From Archangium lansingense (lineage in GTDB: Bacteria; Myxococcota; Myxococcia; Myxococcales; Myxococcaceae), in assembly GCF_026626635.1 (NCBI RefSeq), contig NZ_JAPNKA010000001.1:11268501-11332500 (forward strand): a stretch of DNA of 64,000 nt, in the 5' to 3' direction. Below the pieces are notes generated by a model. That model made no database searches and was not told the DNA's origin. It saw only the letters and a program-made list of their open reading frames with translations. A program made the position numbers and the translations under genes. Shown in pieces: positions 45,621 through 54,735 of this stretch (the stretch's first letter is position 1; every line of letters begins with the position of its first letter).

Positions 45621-47798
45621 ATGAGCGAGGCCGGGACGCACAGCGCTGGAGACGGGCCGCAAGGGTTGGAAGCACCGCCGCACCTTCAGCGGGACTCGCC
45701 GGAGCACTACCAGCCCCGGCCAGGCCTGGAGGTGGCCGGCTACGAGTTACAGGCGAAGCTGGGCAGCGGCGGCCAGGGCACCGTGTTCCGCGCCGTGCGC
45801 CAGGGCCGCACCTATGCGGTGAAGTTCCTCTCCCTGCCACGCGGCCGGCACTGGGCCCTGCGCGAGCGCGACGTCATGCGGAAGCTGAGCGAGGCGGGCG
45901 GCCTGCCCCTGGAGGCCCATGGCCTGTGGCCCGAGCACCAGCCCCTCTACCTCTTCCTCGTCATGCCCTACGTGCGAGGACTGCCGCTGGACGTGTGGAC
46001 TCGCGTGCACAACCCCGACTCGCTCCAGACGGCGCTTCTCTTCCGCCAGGGCGCGCGCCAGCTCTCGGCGGTACACGCGGCCGGAATCATCCACCGCGAC
46101 GTGAAGGGGGCCAATCTGCTGGTGTATGGCGAGGAGCGGCTGGTGCTGGTGGACTTCGGGGTGGCCACCTATGAGGGCGCTCCTCCGGTGACGGGAGCCT
46201 TTCCCCCGGGCGCCTGGCCCTACCTCAGCCCTCGCGTGTGGCGCGCCTGGCGCGGTGAGGAGTCCTCCCGCCCCTGCCCGGCGGATGACCTCTGGGCACT
46301 CGGGGTGGAGCTGTACGCGCAGCTCACGGGCCGGCTGCCCTTCCTGGGCGGCGAGGGCGAGCTGGTGCACGCCATCCTCCACGAGGAGCCGCCGGTGCCG
46401 CACGAGCTCAACCCTCGGGTGCCCAGGGAGTTGGGTGAGGTGTGCTGGCGCATGCTGCGCAAGCGGCCCGAGGAGCGGTACGCGGACGCGCTCGCGGTGG
46501 ACGCGGCGCTGGGCGAGGCGTTGAAGCAAGCGGACGGGGCGTGGCGCACACCGCTGTGCGAGGCCTGGGGGCCACACACCGCCACCACCGTGCGCGAGCG
46601 CGACATGTGGGCAGGAGGGGACGTGCTGGCACTCCACGCGCGGCTGGCCTCCTACGGGCACCTGCTCGTGCGCGGCAAGCCGCAGCCTCTGGACGAGGTG
46701 TCCACCCTCGCCGCGAGCGAGGCACCGCCAGTTCCTGGGTCCCCCGACGCTTCGCCCGTGCGTGAGGAAACCTCAGGGCAGGCCGTGGAACCAGACGCCG
46801 CGGACAGGCCCCAGGCAGCCCCGGTGGAATCCGTGCCGCTCGCAGGGCCACAGGTGGCGAGCGAGGCGGACGCGCCGCAAGCAGAGGCACCACCGCCACC
46901 TGATTCCCGCGAAACGGCCCTGCCCGCCGCACGCTCGCAGCAGGTGCGCCAAGCCGCTGGGCTGGTGCTGATGCTGGGCCTCGGCGCATGGCTCGCCGTG
47001 TACCTGCCGCCGCGTGCCTCCGTTTCCACGCCACCGCTGGGGACACCGCGCGCCAGCCTACCTCCGGAGTTCTTTCCTATCACCCTGGAGCCGGAGCACC
47101 AGGAAGTGGCGCCCCTGTGGAAGCGGCCAGAAGGTGTCGGCGGCGCGGCGCCCGCAGCGGCGGCAACTCCCGCGCCCGTCGCCCGTGCGACGCGCTCCCA
47201 GGAGACGCGCGTGAAGAAGAAGACTCCAGCGAAGGCTCCCGCTCCCCCTCAGCCGCCGAAGGAGGCGGACTCCCTGGCCGCGAAGGTGGGCGCGGCCGTG
47301 CTCACCTGCACCCTGGGCAGCGGCTGTGCCACCGCCACTCCCCCGGCGCAACCCACGCCTCCGCACCCACCTCCCGCCGAGTGCCCGGAAGGCGCCCAGA
47401 AGACCATGGAGGAACTGGGCCTCATCTACCCTGGCTCCCGCGGGGCGGTGGACATTCGTGGCACCGAGTCGTTGATCACCGTGCGTCCGGGCCCGGTGAC
47501 CATGCGTCTGTCGGGCAACTACCGCGACGACTACTGGGGCAAGTTGCCACGAGGAACCCTGTTCACCGGCGAGCGGCTCTTCGGCGAGCGCGTTGTGCAC
47601 GGCCGCTTCACCCAGGCGCACACGCCCGAGGGACACACGTATGTCGTCTGTCTGGAGATGCGGACCTCGCCGGAGTGGGGCTGGGAGAAACTCGAGGGCA
47701 GCGGTCAGGACACCGCCAGGATCCAGACCGCAGGAGGCCTCGAGCCCGTGGAGCGCTTCGGGGAGCCGTGGCGGTACGAGGAGCGGAAAAGGAGGTAG
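45621..47798 (+). CDS. Membrane Ser/Thr protein kinase with extracytoplasmic Cys domain
   Basis: A 725-residue kinase, ATG 45621 after GGAGGTGAGG. The catalytic domain (about 35-300) has LGSGGQGTVFRA, AVKFLSL, HRDVKGANLLV (about 157) and DFGVATYEG. A Pro/Glu-rich linker and one transmembrane helix (445-464, LVLMLGLGAWLAVYL) follow. A second linker leads to a final domain of about 170 residues (GSGCATATPP, ECPEGAQKTMEELGL, LPRGTLFTGE, EGHTYVVCLEM). The kinase at 10395 ends with the same domain. The DUF2381 gene follows 54 bases downstream, and the toxin gene is divergent. The kinase is probably a sensor of an envelope signal. Confidence 0.88.
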   Translation: MSEAGTHSAGDGPQGLEAPPHLQRDSPEHYQPRPGLEVAGYELQAKLGSGGQGTVFRAVRQGRTYAVKFLSLPRGRHWALRERDVMRKLSEAGGLPLEAHGLWPEHQPLYLFLVMPYVRGLPLDVWTRVHNPDSLQTALLFRQGARQLSAVHAAGIIHRDVKGANLLVYGEERLVLVDFGVATYEGAPPVTGAFPPGAWPYLSPRVWRAWRGEESSRPCPADDLWALGVELYAQLTGRLPFLGGEGELVHAILHEEPPVPHELNPRVPRELGEVCWRMLRKRPEERYADALAVDAALGEALKQADGAWRTPLCEAWGPHTATTVRERDMWAGGDVLALHARLASYGHLLVRGKPQPLDEVSTLAASEAPPVPGSPDASPVREETSGQAVEPDAADRPQAAPVESVPLAGPQVASEADAPQAEAPPPPDSRETALPAARSQQVRQAAGLVLMLGLGAWLAVYLPPRASVSTPPLGTPRASLPPEFFPITLEPEHQEVAPLWKRPEGVGGAAPAAAATPAPVARATRSQETRVKKKTPAKAPAPPQPPKEADSLAAKVGAAVLTCTLGSGCATATPPAQPTPPHPPPAECPEGAQKTMEELGLIYPGSRGAVDIRGTESLITVRPGPVTMRLSGNYRDDYWGKLPRGTLFTGERLFGERVVHGRFTQAHTPEGHTYVVCLEMRTSPEWGWEKLEGSGQDTARIQTAGGLEPVERFGEPWRYEERKRR

Positions 47799-47852
47799 GG
47801 GCCAACGCCGGAAGTCCCTGCTACGCTGGTCACTCCGGAGGTCATCCCACCC

Positions 47853-48790
47853 ATGTCCGCCCTGCTCGCCGCGCCCCTGCTGCTCGCGCTCCTCACGACC
47901 AGGTCCGCCCCTGCCCAGCCCCTCTCCAAGGAGTGGGACACGTCGGGCGCGCGCCACCTGGAGCTGACTGCGGAGAACTCGCGGGAGCAACACCCGGTGC
48001 GCATCAGCCCTGGCCACCCCACCAATCTGGTGTTCAACGCGCCGCTGCAACCCGGCGGAGTGACGGTAGAGGGCGCGCAGTGGCCGTGGCGGTGAACGGG
48101 GAGCTGGGCATGGTGACACTGCTGCCCTCGGGCGCGCTGCCGGAAGACACGCCGCTGACGGTGACCGTGCACTTCGCGGATGCACAGGTCCCCGGGAGCG
48201 TCACCTTCCGGCTGGTGGTGCACTCCACCCGGGCCGAGCACCACGTGCGGGTGTACCGCGAAACCCGCTCTTGCGCGTCCCACTGGCTGGAGGCCCGGCA
48301 ACAGCGCGAGCGGGCTGAGCGGTGCGAGGCCGCACGAGAACAGGAGTGCACCCGCCCGGAGGGAACGAGGCCCGGAGGACTCACGAACCTGTTCGACTCC
48401 GGGCTGGTGGGCCAGGGCAATGGCATCGTGGGGCAGGAAATCATCAAGTCCATCACCCAGAGCCCCGGCGAGACGCTCAAGGTGAGGGAAGCCTGGAGCT
48501 ACCGCGCCCAGCAGCAGAACCATGTGGCGATGGAGCTACAGGTGGAGAACACGAGCCCCCTCCCCTGGACAATGGAGGGCGTGGAGGGGGCGGAGCTCGT
48601 CAGCGAGGAGGGCGTACGGCTGCGGGTGGTACGGATGTGGCAGCCCAACCCCATCGCTCCGGGAGAGCGGGGGAAGCTCGTGGTGGAGGCGGAGGCCACC
48701 GTGGAGCAGGCTCAGGGCAACTTCCGCCTGAAGCTGCAAGGTGCGGATGGAGCTCGCCCCCTCACCTTGAGCGGCGTGACCTTCCCATGA
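47853..48790 (+). pseudogene. DUF2381 (TIGR02268) protein, frameshifted
   Basis: ATG 47853 starts a signal peptide (LLAAPLLLALLTTRSAPAQP), then the DUF2381 N-terminal segment EWDTSGARHLELTAENSREQ and VFNAPLQPGGVTVEG, where the frame runs into a stop at 48095. The neighbouring frame carries on from about 48074 (RAVAVAVNGELGMVTLLPSG, VTFRLVVHSTRAEHHVRVYR) to LKLQGADGARPLTLSGVTFP. One lost base near 48072-48076 explains it, and the joined product of about 313 residues has the normal family length. DUF2381 proteins are found in myxobacteria, often beside Ser/Thr kinases; their role is unknown. Real decay and sequencing error are both possible. Confidence 0.8.
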
Positions 48791-48810
48791 GCGGCTCTCC
48801 CCGGCCCGTC

Positions 48811-49539
48811 TCACTCCTCCTTCTTGGGCGCCGGCAGCAGGCCCGCGTCCTGCAACCGCTCGCGAACGCGCCCGGCCAGGGCGACATGAGCCGGGTTCCT
48901 CAGGGAGAAGCGCTCCGGTGTGAGGATGATGAGCGAGCCCTTGCCCTCCATCGGCTCGACGCGCACGGGCTTCGGCAGGGTCGGCACATTGCCCCGCTCG
49001 GCCGAGACGTACATCAGCCACCCGAGGCACGGGCCTCCGTCCTCCAGCACCTTCTTCGCGTCCCGGTCACCCTCGGCGATGACCGCGCACCCGTCCGGCT
49101 CCCACGCCCGCACCATGGCGCGCACCACCGCCGTCAGCCCGGCGACGGTGAGCACCCGGCTGGCCGCCGGCTCCTCCCGAGGCAGATGGAGCACGCACAG
49201 GTTGGAGTAGAAGGGCTCGTTGGAGCCGCAGGTGAAGCTCATCATGCCTCCACGTCCCCGCTCCTCCTGCCCCGTCCAGGCATCGAAGGTGAACACCTCC
49301 CTCGCCAGCCGGTACTTCCTCCGCTCGAAGAAACGGAGGAACGTCTCGTAGGTGGGCTCGAACGGCTGCTGGAGCGAGTGCTTGCGCGAGTACGAATACT
49401 CGAACCAGCGGGCGTAGGCCGGATCACACAGGCCCAGCTGCTGGAAGAGCACCTCCACACGCCGGGCGCACTCCTCGGCGGTCTCTCTCCGGCCTGCCCA
49501 ATGTGCCCCCGCCTGGAAAAGTTCCATTGGGCATGACAT
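48811..49539 (-). CDS. Immunity protein, Imm52 family, orphan
   Basis: A 242-residue homologue of the Imm52 protein at 43252 along its whole length: CDPAYARWFEYSYSRK, FLRFFERRKYRL, VRAMVRAWEPDG, KGSLIILTPERFSLRN. No toxin gene lies upstream; the next gene on this side is ppk. It is either an orphan immunity gene guarding against toxins of other strains, or the leftover half of a second toxin/immunity pair. The kinase-DUF2381 pair lies between the two Imm52 genes. ATG 49539 (MSCPMELF) or the in-frame ATG 49527 could be the start. Confidence 0.83.
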   Translation of the reverse strand: MSCPMELFQAGAHWAGRRETAEECARRVEVLFQQLGLCDPAYARWFEYSYSRKHSLQQPFEPTYETFLRFFERRKYRLAREVFTFDAWTGQEERGRGGMMSFTCGSNEPFYSNLCVLHLPREEPAASRVLTVAGLTAVVRAMVRAWEPDGCAVIAEGDRDAKKVLEDGGPCLGWLMYVSAERGNVPTLPKPVRVEPMEGKGSLIILTPERFSLRNPAHVALAGRVRERLQDAGLLPAPKKEE

Positions 49540-49606
49540 ACGCCATGGGTAACAAAGTCACCATCCCAGAATGAGAGGCCGGGCACGCTTTGCCGGGGGG
49601 CTCGGC

Positions 49607-51769
49607 TCAGCTCCCCGTCTGGGGCACCTGGCGAGGGGGAATGGGCGCGTCCGGAGCCGTCGCGTGGCGCAGCGCCTGGAGGGGTTTGGGGTCTGGCTGG
49701 TTGTTGCGCCGGGCCAGCTCCATCAGCACCCCCTGGCTGCGCACCACCGTTCCATCCCTGCCCACCGGGAGGTAGGTGCCATCCACCTGCAGCCTCCGCG
49801 CCTTCACGTTGTCCTTGAGCGACACCCCCAGCACCTCGTCCAGCAGCCGCTGACGGATGGCCGGATCCTCCACCGGGAACATCGTCTCGATGCGGCGCAG
49901 GAAGTTGCGCGGCATCCAGTCCGCGCTGCTCATCCACACCTCCGGCTGACTGCCCGCCCCAAAGGCAAACACCCGGCTGTGCTCCAGGAAGCGGTCCACC
50001 ACGCTCGTCACGCGGATGCGCTCGCTCACCCCTGGCACGCCCGGCCGCAGGCAGCAGATGCCGCGCACCAGCAACTCAATCTCCACCCCTGCCTGGCTCG
50101 CCGCGTAGAGCGCACGGATGACGGTGGCATCCACCAGCGAGTTCATCTTCGCCACGATGCGCGCGGGCTCGCCGCGCCGGGCCTTGTCCGCCTCGCGCTG
50201 GATGAGCGCGAGCACCTTCTCCTGCAGGCCCATGGGCGCCACGGCCAGCCGCTTCCACTGCGGGGCCACCGCGTAGCCGGTGAGCATGTTGAAGAGCGCG
50301 CTCACGTCGTCCGCCATCTCCGCGCGCGAGGTGAAGAGGGAGAGGTCCGTATACAGGCGCGCGGTATGGGGGTTGTAGTTGCCCGTGCCCAGGTGCACGT
50401 AGCGGCGGATGCCCTGTCCCTCGCGGCGCACCACCAGCGCCACCTTGGCGTGCGTCTTCAGGCCAATGAGGCCGTAGACGACGTGCACCCCGCTCTCCTC
50501 CATCTTCCGCGCCCAGGCGATGTTGTTGGCCTCGTCCAGGCGGGCCTTGATCTCCACCAGCACCGCCACCTGCTTGCCATTCTCCACCGCGCGAGACAGC
50601 GCTCGGGCGATGGGGCTGTCTCCGCTGGTGCGGTACAGCGTCTGCTTGATGGCCAGCACGTCCGGGTCCTCGGCCGCCTCCTCCAGGAAGCGCACCACTG
50701 GATCAAAGGACTCGTAGGGGTGGTGCAGGAGGAGGTCGCGCTCGGCGACGACGTGCAGGATGGACTCCACGTCACGCAGCACCGGGGGCACCGTGGGCGT
50801 GAAGGGCTCCACGCGCAGCTCCGGCCGCGCATCCAGCTCCGTGAGCGCCATCAGGTCCGAGGGCTGCAACGGCGACTGCTGCCGGTACACGTCCATGGGC
50901 CCCAGCTTCAGGGCCGCGGTGAGCAGGGACTCCATCTGCGGGCGGGCCGAGGCATCCAGCTCCAGGCGCACCGCGGCGCCACGGTCCCGCCGGCGCAGTT
51001 CCTCCTGAATGGTGGAGAGCAGATCTTCACTCTCCTCGTCGTCCACGTTGAGGTCCCAGTTGCGCGTCACCCGGAAGGCAGCGGCGTGCTCGACGACGTA
51101 GCCGGGGAAGAGGTCCGCCGCGCAGAGGGCGATCAGCTCGCCCAGCAGCAGGAAGGCCGTCCCCTTCTCGGCGGGCACGGGCACGAGCCGGCGAAGCACG
51201 CTGGGCACCTGCACCACGGCCAGCGAGGTGCCATGCACATTGCGCCGTCGCTTGGGGCCCTCGCGCCGCAGCAGCACCGCCACGTTGAGGGACTTGTTGC
51301 GCAGGTGGGGGAAGGGGTGTCCCGGGTCCACCGCGAGCGGGGTGAGGGCCGGGAAGACGGAGGTGGTGAAGTGGGTGCGCGCGGCCGCCTTCTGCTCGGC
51401 CGTCAGCTTGTCCCGGGTGAGGAGGGAGACGCCCGCGGCCAGCAGCCCCGGGTGGAGCTCCTCGACCCAGAGGCGGGAGGCGGCCTCCACCAACGCATGG
51501 ACACGCTCGCTGATGGCGCTCAGCTGCTCCGCGGGCAGCAGACCATCGGCCGCCGTCTCGGCAACGCCACTGGCCTGCTGCTGCTTCAGGCCCGCCACGC
51601 GGACCATGAAGAACTCATCCAGGTTGGAGGAGGCGATGGCGAAGAACTTCAAACGCTCGTAGAGCGGCAGCTCCCGGGAGCGCGCGTCATCCAGGACACG
51701 CTCGTTGAAGGCGAGCCAAGACAGCTCGCGATTGATGAAGAGCTGGGGTTCGTTGAATTCCACGCGCAC
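49607..51769 (-). CDS. ppk1: Polyphosphate kinase 1
   Basis: A 720-residue PPK1, the membrane-associated enzyme that builds inorganic polyphosphate from ATP. Family features: FINRELSWLAFNERVLDDA at the N-terminus, ASSNLDEFFMVRVAGL, HPYESFDPVVRFLEEAAEDP, and the phosphorylated His region RYVHLGTGNYNPHTARLYTD (His near 457). The second His region follows (SADWMPRNFLRRIETMFPVE). Length is normal. It is divergent from the exopolyphosphatase gene, so the polyphosphate-making and -breaking genes share a 123-base control region, which allows their ratio to be set together. Confidence 0.96.
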   Translation of the reverse strand: MRVEFNEPQLFINRELSWLAFNERVLDDARSRELPLYERLKFFAIASSNLDEFFMVRVAGLKQQQASGVAETAADGLLPAEQLSAISERVHALVEAASRLWVEELHPGLLAAGVSLLTRDKLTAEQKAAARTHFTTSVFPALTPLAVDPGHPFPHLRNKSLNVAVLLRREGPKRRRNVHGTSLAVVQVPSVLRRLVPVPAEKGTAFLLLGELIALCAADLFPGYVVEHAAAFRVTRNWDLNVDDEESEDLLSTIQEELRRRDRGAAVRLELDASARPQMESLLTAALKLGPMDVYRQQSPLQPSDLMALTELDARPELRVEPFTPTVPPVLRDVESILHVVAERDLLLHHPYESFDPVVRFLEEAAEDPDVLAIKQTLYRTSGDSPIARALSRAVENGKQVAVLVEIKARLDEANNIAWARKMEESGVHVVYGLIGLKTHAKVALVVRREGQGIRRYVHLGTGNYNPHTARLYTDLSLFTSRAEMADDVSALFNMLTGYAVAPQWKRLAVAPMGLQEKVLALIQREADKARRGEPARIVAKMNSLVDATVIRALYAASQAGVEIELLVRGICCLRPGVPGVSERIRVTSVVDRFLEHSRVFAFGAGSQPEVWMSSADWMPRNFLRRIETMFPVEDPAIRQRLLDEVLGVSLKDNVKARRLQVDGTYLPVGRDGTVVRSQGVLMELARRNNQPDPKPLQALRHATAPDAPIPPRQVPQTGS

Positions 51770-51892
51770 AGAGTCTGGCAGGTGGCGGAAGACGTCACGT
51801 CACGGAGCTGTCAAGAAGCGCTGGTAAAGGTGGGACGCCCGACAGTGGAGGCCCTATCCTTCGAGCCGCAACCACCTCGAGTGCCTGAACCC

Positions 51893-53395
51893 ATGCCCAC
51901 TTCCACCCTACAGCCCGTACTCGCCGCCATCGACGTGGGCACCAATGCCGTCCGCCTGGAGCTGGCCCGGCCAGACGCGGAAGGCTCGCTGGAGACGCTC
52001 CATCAGGAGAGAGATCCCATCCGCCCGGGAGAGGGCGTCTTCGCCAGCGGGGAGATGCCCAAGGAGACGGCGGACCGGCTCCTGTCCACGCTGCGGCGCT
52101 ACGCGGCGCTGTGCCGGCGACACAAGGCCCGGGTGCGCGCGGTGGCCACCAGCGCCATGCGCGACGCGAAGAACCGCGAGGAGATTGTCCGGCGGGTGCG
52201 CGACGAGGCAGGGCTGAACCTGGAGGTGGTGAGCGGCAAGGAGGAGGCGCGCCTCATCTGCCTGGGGGTGCTGCACCGCAAGCCGCCGCACGTGCGCTCG
52301 CTGCTGGTGGACATCGGCGGAGGGTCCACCGAGGTCGCCATCGCCACGGGGGAGCGGCCAGATGACCTGTGGAGCCTGGCACTGGGCTCGGTGCGGCTCA
52401 CGGAGATGTTCGATGCTGCTGGGAAGGTGACGCCCAAGCAGCTGCGGCTGATGCGCAGCTACGTGGAGGAGCAGATGCGCAAGAGCATCCCCGAGCGCCT
52501 CCCCAACCTGCCCCGGGTGGCCCTGGGCTCCTCCGGCACCATCAACGCGGTGGTGGGCTTCGCGGCCAGCGAGGGCACCGGGCACGTGTCCGTGCGCCAG
52601 CTCACGAGCGCGGTGGAGATGCTGGCGGAGATGACACCCGAGCGGCGGCGCAAGCGCTTCGACCCGCGGCGCGCGGACATCATCGTTGCGGGCGCCACCA
52701 TCCTGGAGCGAGTGGCCCGGCACCTGGGCGTGGAGACTGTCACCGGCGTCAACCGGGGCCTGCGCGACGGGCTGCTGGTGGACCTGATGTACCGCCAGGA
52801 CGAGACACGCGAGGACCACTCGCTGGCGGACGCGGCGGTGGCCATGGGGCGGCGCCTCTTCTTCGACGAGAAGCACGCGCGCCAGGTGGCCTCGCTGTCC
52901 CTCACCCTCTTCGACGAGCTGGCCTCGCTGCACCAGTTGCCGCTCTCGTGCCGGCCGTACCTGGAGGCCGCCGCGCTGCTGCACGACGTGGGCAACGCCG
53001 TCAGCTACGAGCGCCACCACAAGCACACCTATTACCTCATTCACAACAGTGACATCCCCGGCCTGGCGGACCAGGAGCGAGAGCTGGTGGCCCGGGTGGC
53101 GCGCTACCACCAGCGCAGCCCGCCGGAGCTCAACCACTCAGGGATGGAGGGGCTGAGCACCACGGAGGCCCGGCTGGTGCGCAAGCTGGCCACGCTGCTG
53201 CGGGTGGCCAACGCGCTGGACAGCAGCCACCACCAACCGGTGAAGGAGCTGCGCGCCGTCAACGGCCGCGACGTCGTGTCCCTGCACTTCAAGTCGCGCC
53301 AGCCAGTGGACCTGGAACTGTGGACGGTGGAGCGCGAGACGGCGCTCTTCCGCCGGGTCTTCGGCAAGCGGCTCGCCCTGCACGTCGGCCGCTAG
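51893..53395 (+). CDS. ppx: Exopolyphosphatase / Ppx-GppA phosphatase
   Basis: A 500-residue ASKHA-fold phosphatase that removes phosphate from polyphosphate ends, or the 5' phosphate of pppGpp. ATP-grasp-like motifs: LAAIDVGTNAVRLELA (phosphate 1), AVATSAMRDAKN, LLVDIGGGSTEVAIA (phosphate 2) and LGSSGTINAVVGFA. From about residue 330 a C-terminal HD-type helical domain follows (AALLHDVGNAVSYERHHKH, LIHNSDIPGL), as in long Ppx proteins. ATG 51893 (MPTSTLQPVLAA). The opposite orientation to ppk1 supports the polyphosphate role over the pppGpp role. Confidence 0.93.
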   Translation: MPTSTLQPVLAAIDVGTNAVRLELARPDAEGSLETLHQERDPIRPGEGVFASGEMPKETADRLLSTLRRYAALCRRHKARVRAVATSAMRDAKNREEIVRRVRDEAGLNLEVVSGKEEARLICLGVLHRKPPHVRSLLVDIGGGSTEVAIATGERPDDLWSLALGSVRLTEMFDAAGKVTPKQLRLMRSYVEEQMRKSIPERLPNLPRVALGSSGTINAVVGFAASEGTGHVSVRQLTSAVEMLAEMTPERRRKRFDPRRADIIVAGATILERVARHLGVETVTGVNRGLRDGLLVDLMYRQDETREDHSLADAAVAMGRRLFFDEKHARQVASLSLTLFDELASLHQLPLSCRPYLEAAALLHDVGNAVSYERHHKHTYYLIHNSDIPGLADQERELVARVARYHQRSPPELNHSGMEGLSTTEARLVRKLATLLRVANALDSSHHQPVKELRAVNGRDVVSLHFKSRQPVDLELWTVERETALFRRVFGKRLALHVGR

Positions 53396-53503
53396 CTCCG
53401 CCGCCCGCCCTCCAGGAGAGGGAACGCCTTCGTCTGGCACCGGACGGAACGCGTGCCCACCCCTAGCGGGGAGATTTCGAGCCCCGCGGGGGAAGGAGCG
53501 GCA

Positions 53504-54724
53504 ATGAAGGCAGTCGTCTTTCATGGGATTGGGGACATCCGGCTGGAGGACGTCGCGGAGCCCGTCCTCCAGCAGGATACGGACGCCATCATCAAGCTGA
53601 CGGCGAGCGCCATCTGCGGGACGGATCTGCACTTCGTGCGCGGCACCGTGCCAGGGATGAAGCCGGGCACCATCCTCGGGCACGAGGGCGTAGGCATCGT
53701 GGAGGCGCTGGGCAAGGACGTGCGCAACCTGCGCGTGGGAGACCGGGTGGTGGTTCCATCCACCATCGCTTGCGGCACGTGCTCGTACTGCCGGGCCGGC
53801 TATTACGCGCAGTGCGACGTGTCCAACCCCAATGGCAAGCGTGCGGGCACGGCGTTCTTCGGCGGGCCGGAGATGAGCGGGCCCTTCCACGGGATGCAGG
53901 CGGAGAAGGCGCGGATTCCCTTCGCCAACGTGGGGCTGGTGAAGATTCCGGACGAGGTGACGGACGAGCAGGCCATCCTGCTTTCGGACATCTTCCCCAC
54001 GGGCTACTACGGAGCGGACATCGCGGAGATCAGCCCGGGTGACACGGTGGCCGTGTTCGGCTGCGGGCCGGTGGGCCAGTTCGCCATCCTGAGCGCGAAG
54101 CTGATGGACGCAGGGCGCATCTTCGCCATCGACTGCCACCTGGACCGGCTGGAGGCGGCGAGGGCCCAGGGCGCCGAGGTCATCAACTTCGAGGAGGAGG
54201 ACCCGGTGGAGGCCATCCTCCGGCTGACGGGGGGCATCGGCGTGGACCGGGCCATCGACGCGGTGGGCGTGGACTCGATGCACGCGCACCACGGGCCAGC
54301 GGCGAAGACGGCGCACAAGGAGAAGGCCGAGTTCAAGCGTGAGCTGAAGGAAGTGGCGCCGCACACGAAGCCGGAGGGGGAGAACTGGGTGCCGGGTGAT
54401 GCGCCGGCCCAGGCCTTGATGTGGGCGGTGGAGGCGCTGGCGAAGGCTGGCACGCTGTCCATCATCGGCGTGTACCCGCAGCAGATGCGCACGTTCCCGC
54501 TCGGCCAGGCGATGAACAAGAACCTGACGCTGAACATGGGCAACTGCAATCACCGCAAGTACATCCCCCACTTGCTGGAGCTGGTGCGCACGGGCGCGGT
54601 GGAGCCGACGGAGCTGCTCACCCACGTCCAGCCGCTGACGAGCGCCATCGAGGCCTACCGCTCCTTCGACGCACGCAAGCCGGGCTGGATGAAGGTGGAG
54701 CTCGAGCCAGCCCTGCTGACGTGA
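53504..54724 (+). CDS. Zinc-dependent alcohol dehydrogenase
   Basis: A 406-residue medium-chain dehydrogenase. Catalytic zinc: Cys in SAICGTDLHFVRG (near 38), the GHEGVG His-Glu pair (about 60) and later residues. Structural zinc: CGTCSYCRAGYYAQC. The NAD(P) site is VAVFGCGPVGQFAIL with Asp in FAIDCHLDRL. The insert after DAVGVDSMHAHHGP and the C-terminal LTLNMGNCNHRKYIPHLLEL are like glutathione-independent formaldehyde dehydrogenases and related enzymes. ATG 53504 has GGAAGGAG upstream. Substrate (aldehyde or alcohol) cannot be fixed from the sequence. It stands alone, converging on the immunity-like gene. Confidence 0.9.
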   Translation: MKAVVFHGIGDIRLEDVAEPVLQQDTDAIIKLTASAICGTDLHFVRGTVPGMKPGTILGHEGVGIVEALGKDVRNLRVGDRVVVPSTIACGTCSYCRAGYYAQCDVSNPNGKRAGTAFFGGPEMSGPFHGMQAEKARIPFANVGLVKIPDEVTDEQAILLSDIFPTGYYGADIAEISPGDTVAVFGCGPVGQFAILSAKLMDAGRIFAIDCHLDRLEAARAQGAEVINFEEEDPVEAILRLTGGIGVDRAIDAVGVDSMHAHHGPAAKTAHKEKAEFKRELKEVAPHTKPEGENWVPGDAPAQALMWAVEALAKAGTLSIIGVYPQQMRTFPLGQAMNKNLTLNMGNCNHRKYIPHLLELVRTGAVEPTELLTHVQPLTSAIEAYRSFDARKPGWMKVELEPALLT

Positions 54725-54735
54725 GCCTCCCCGCT

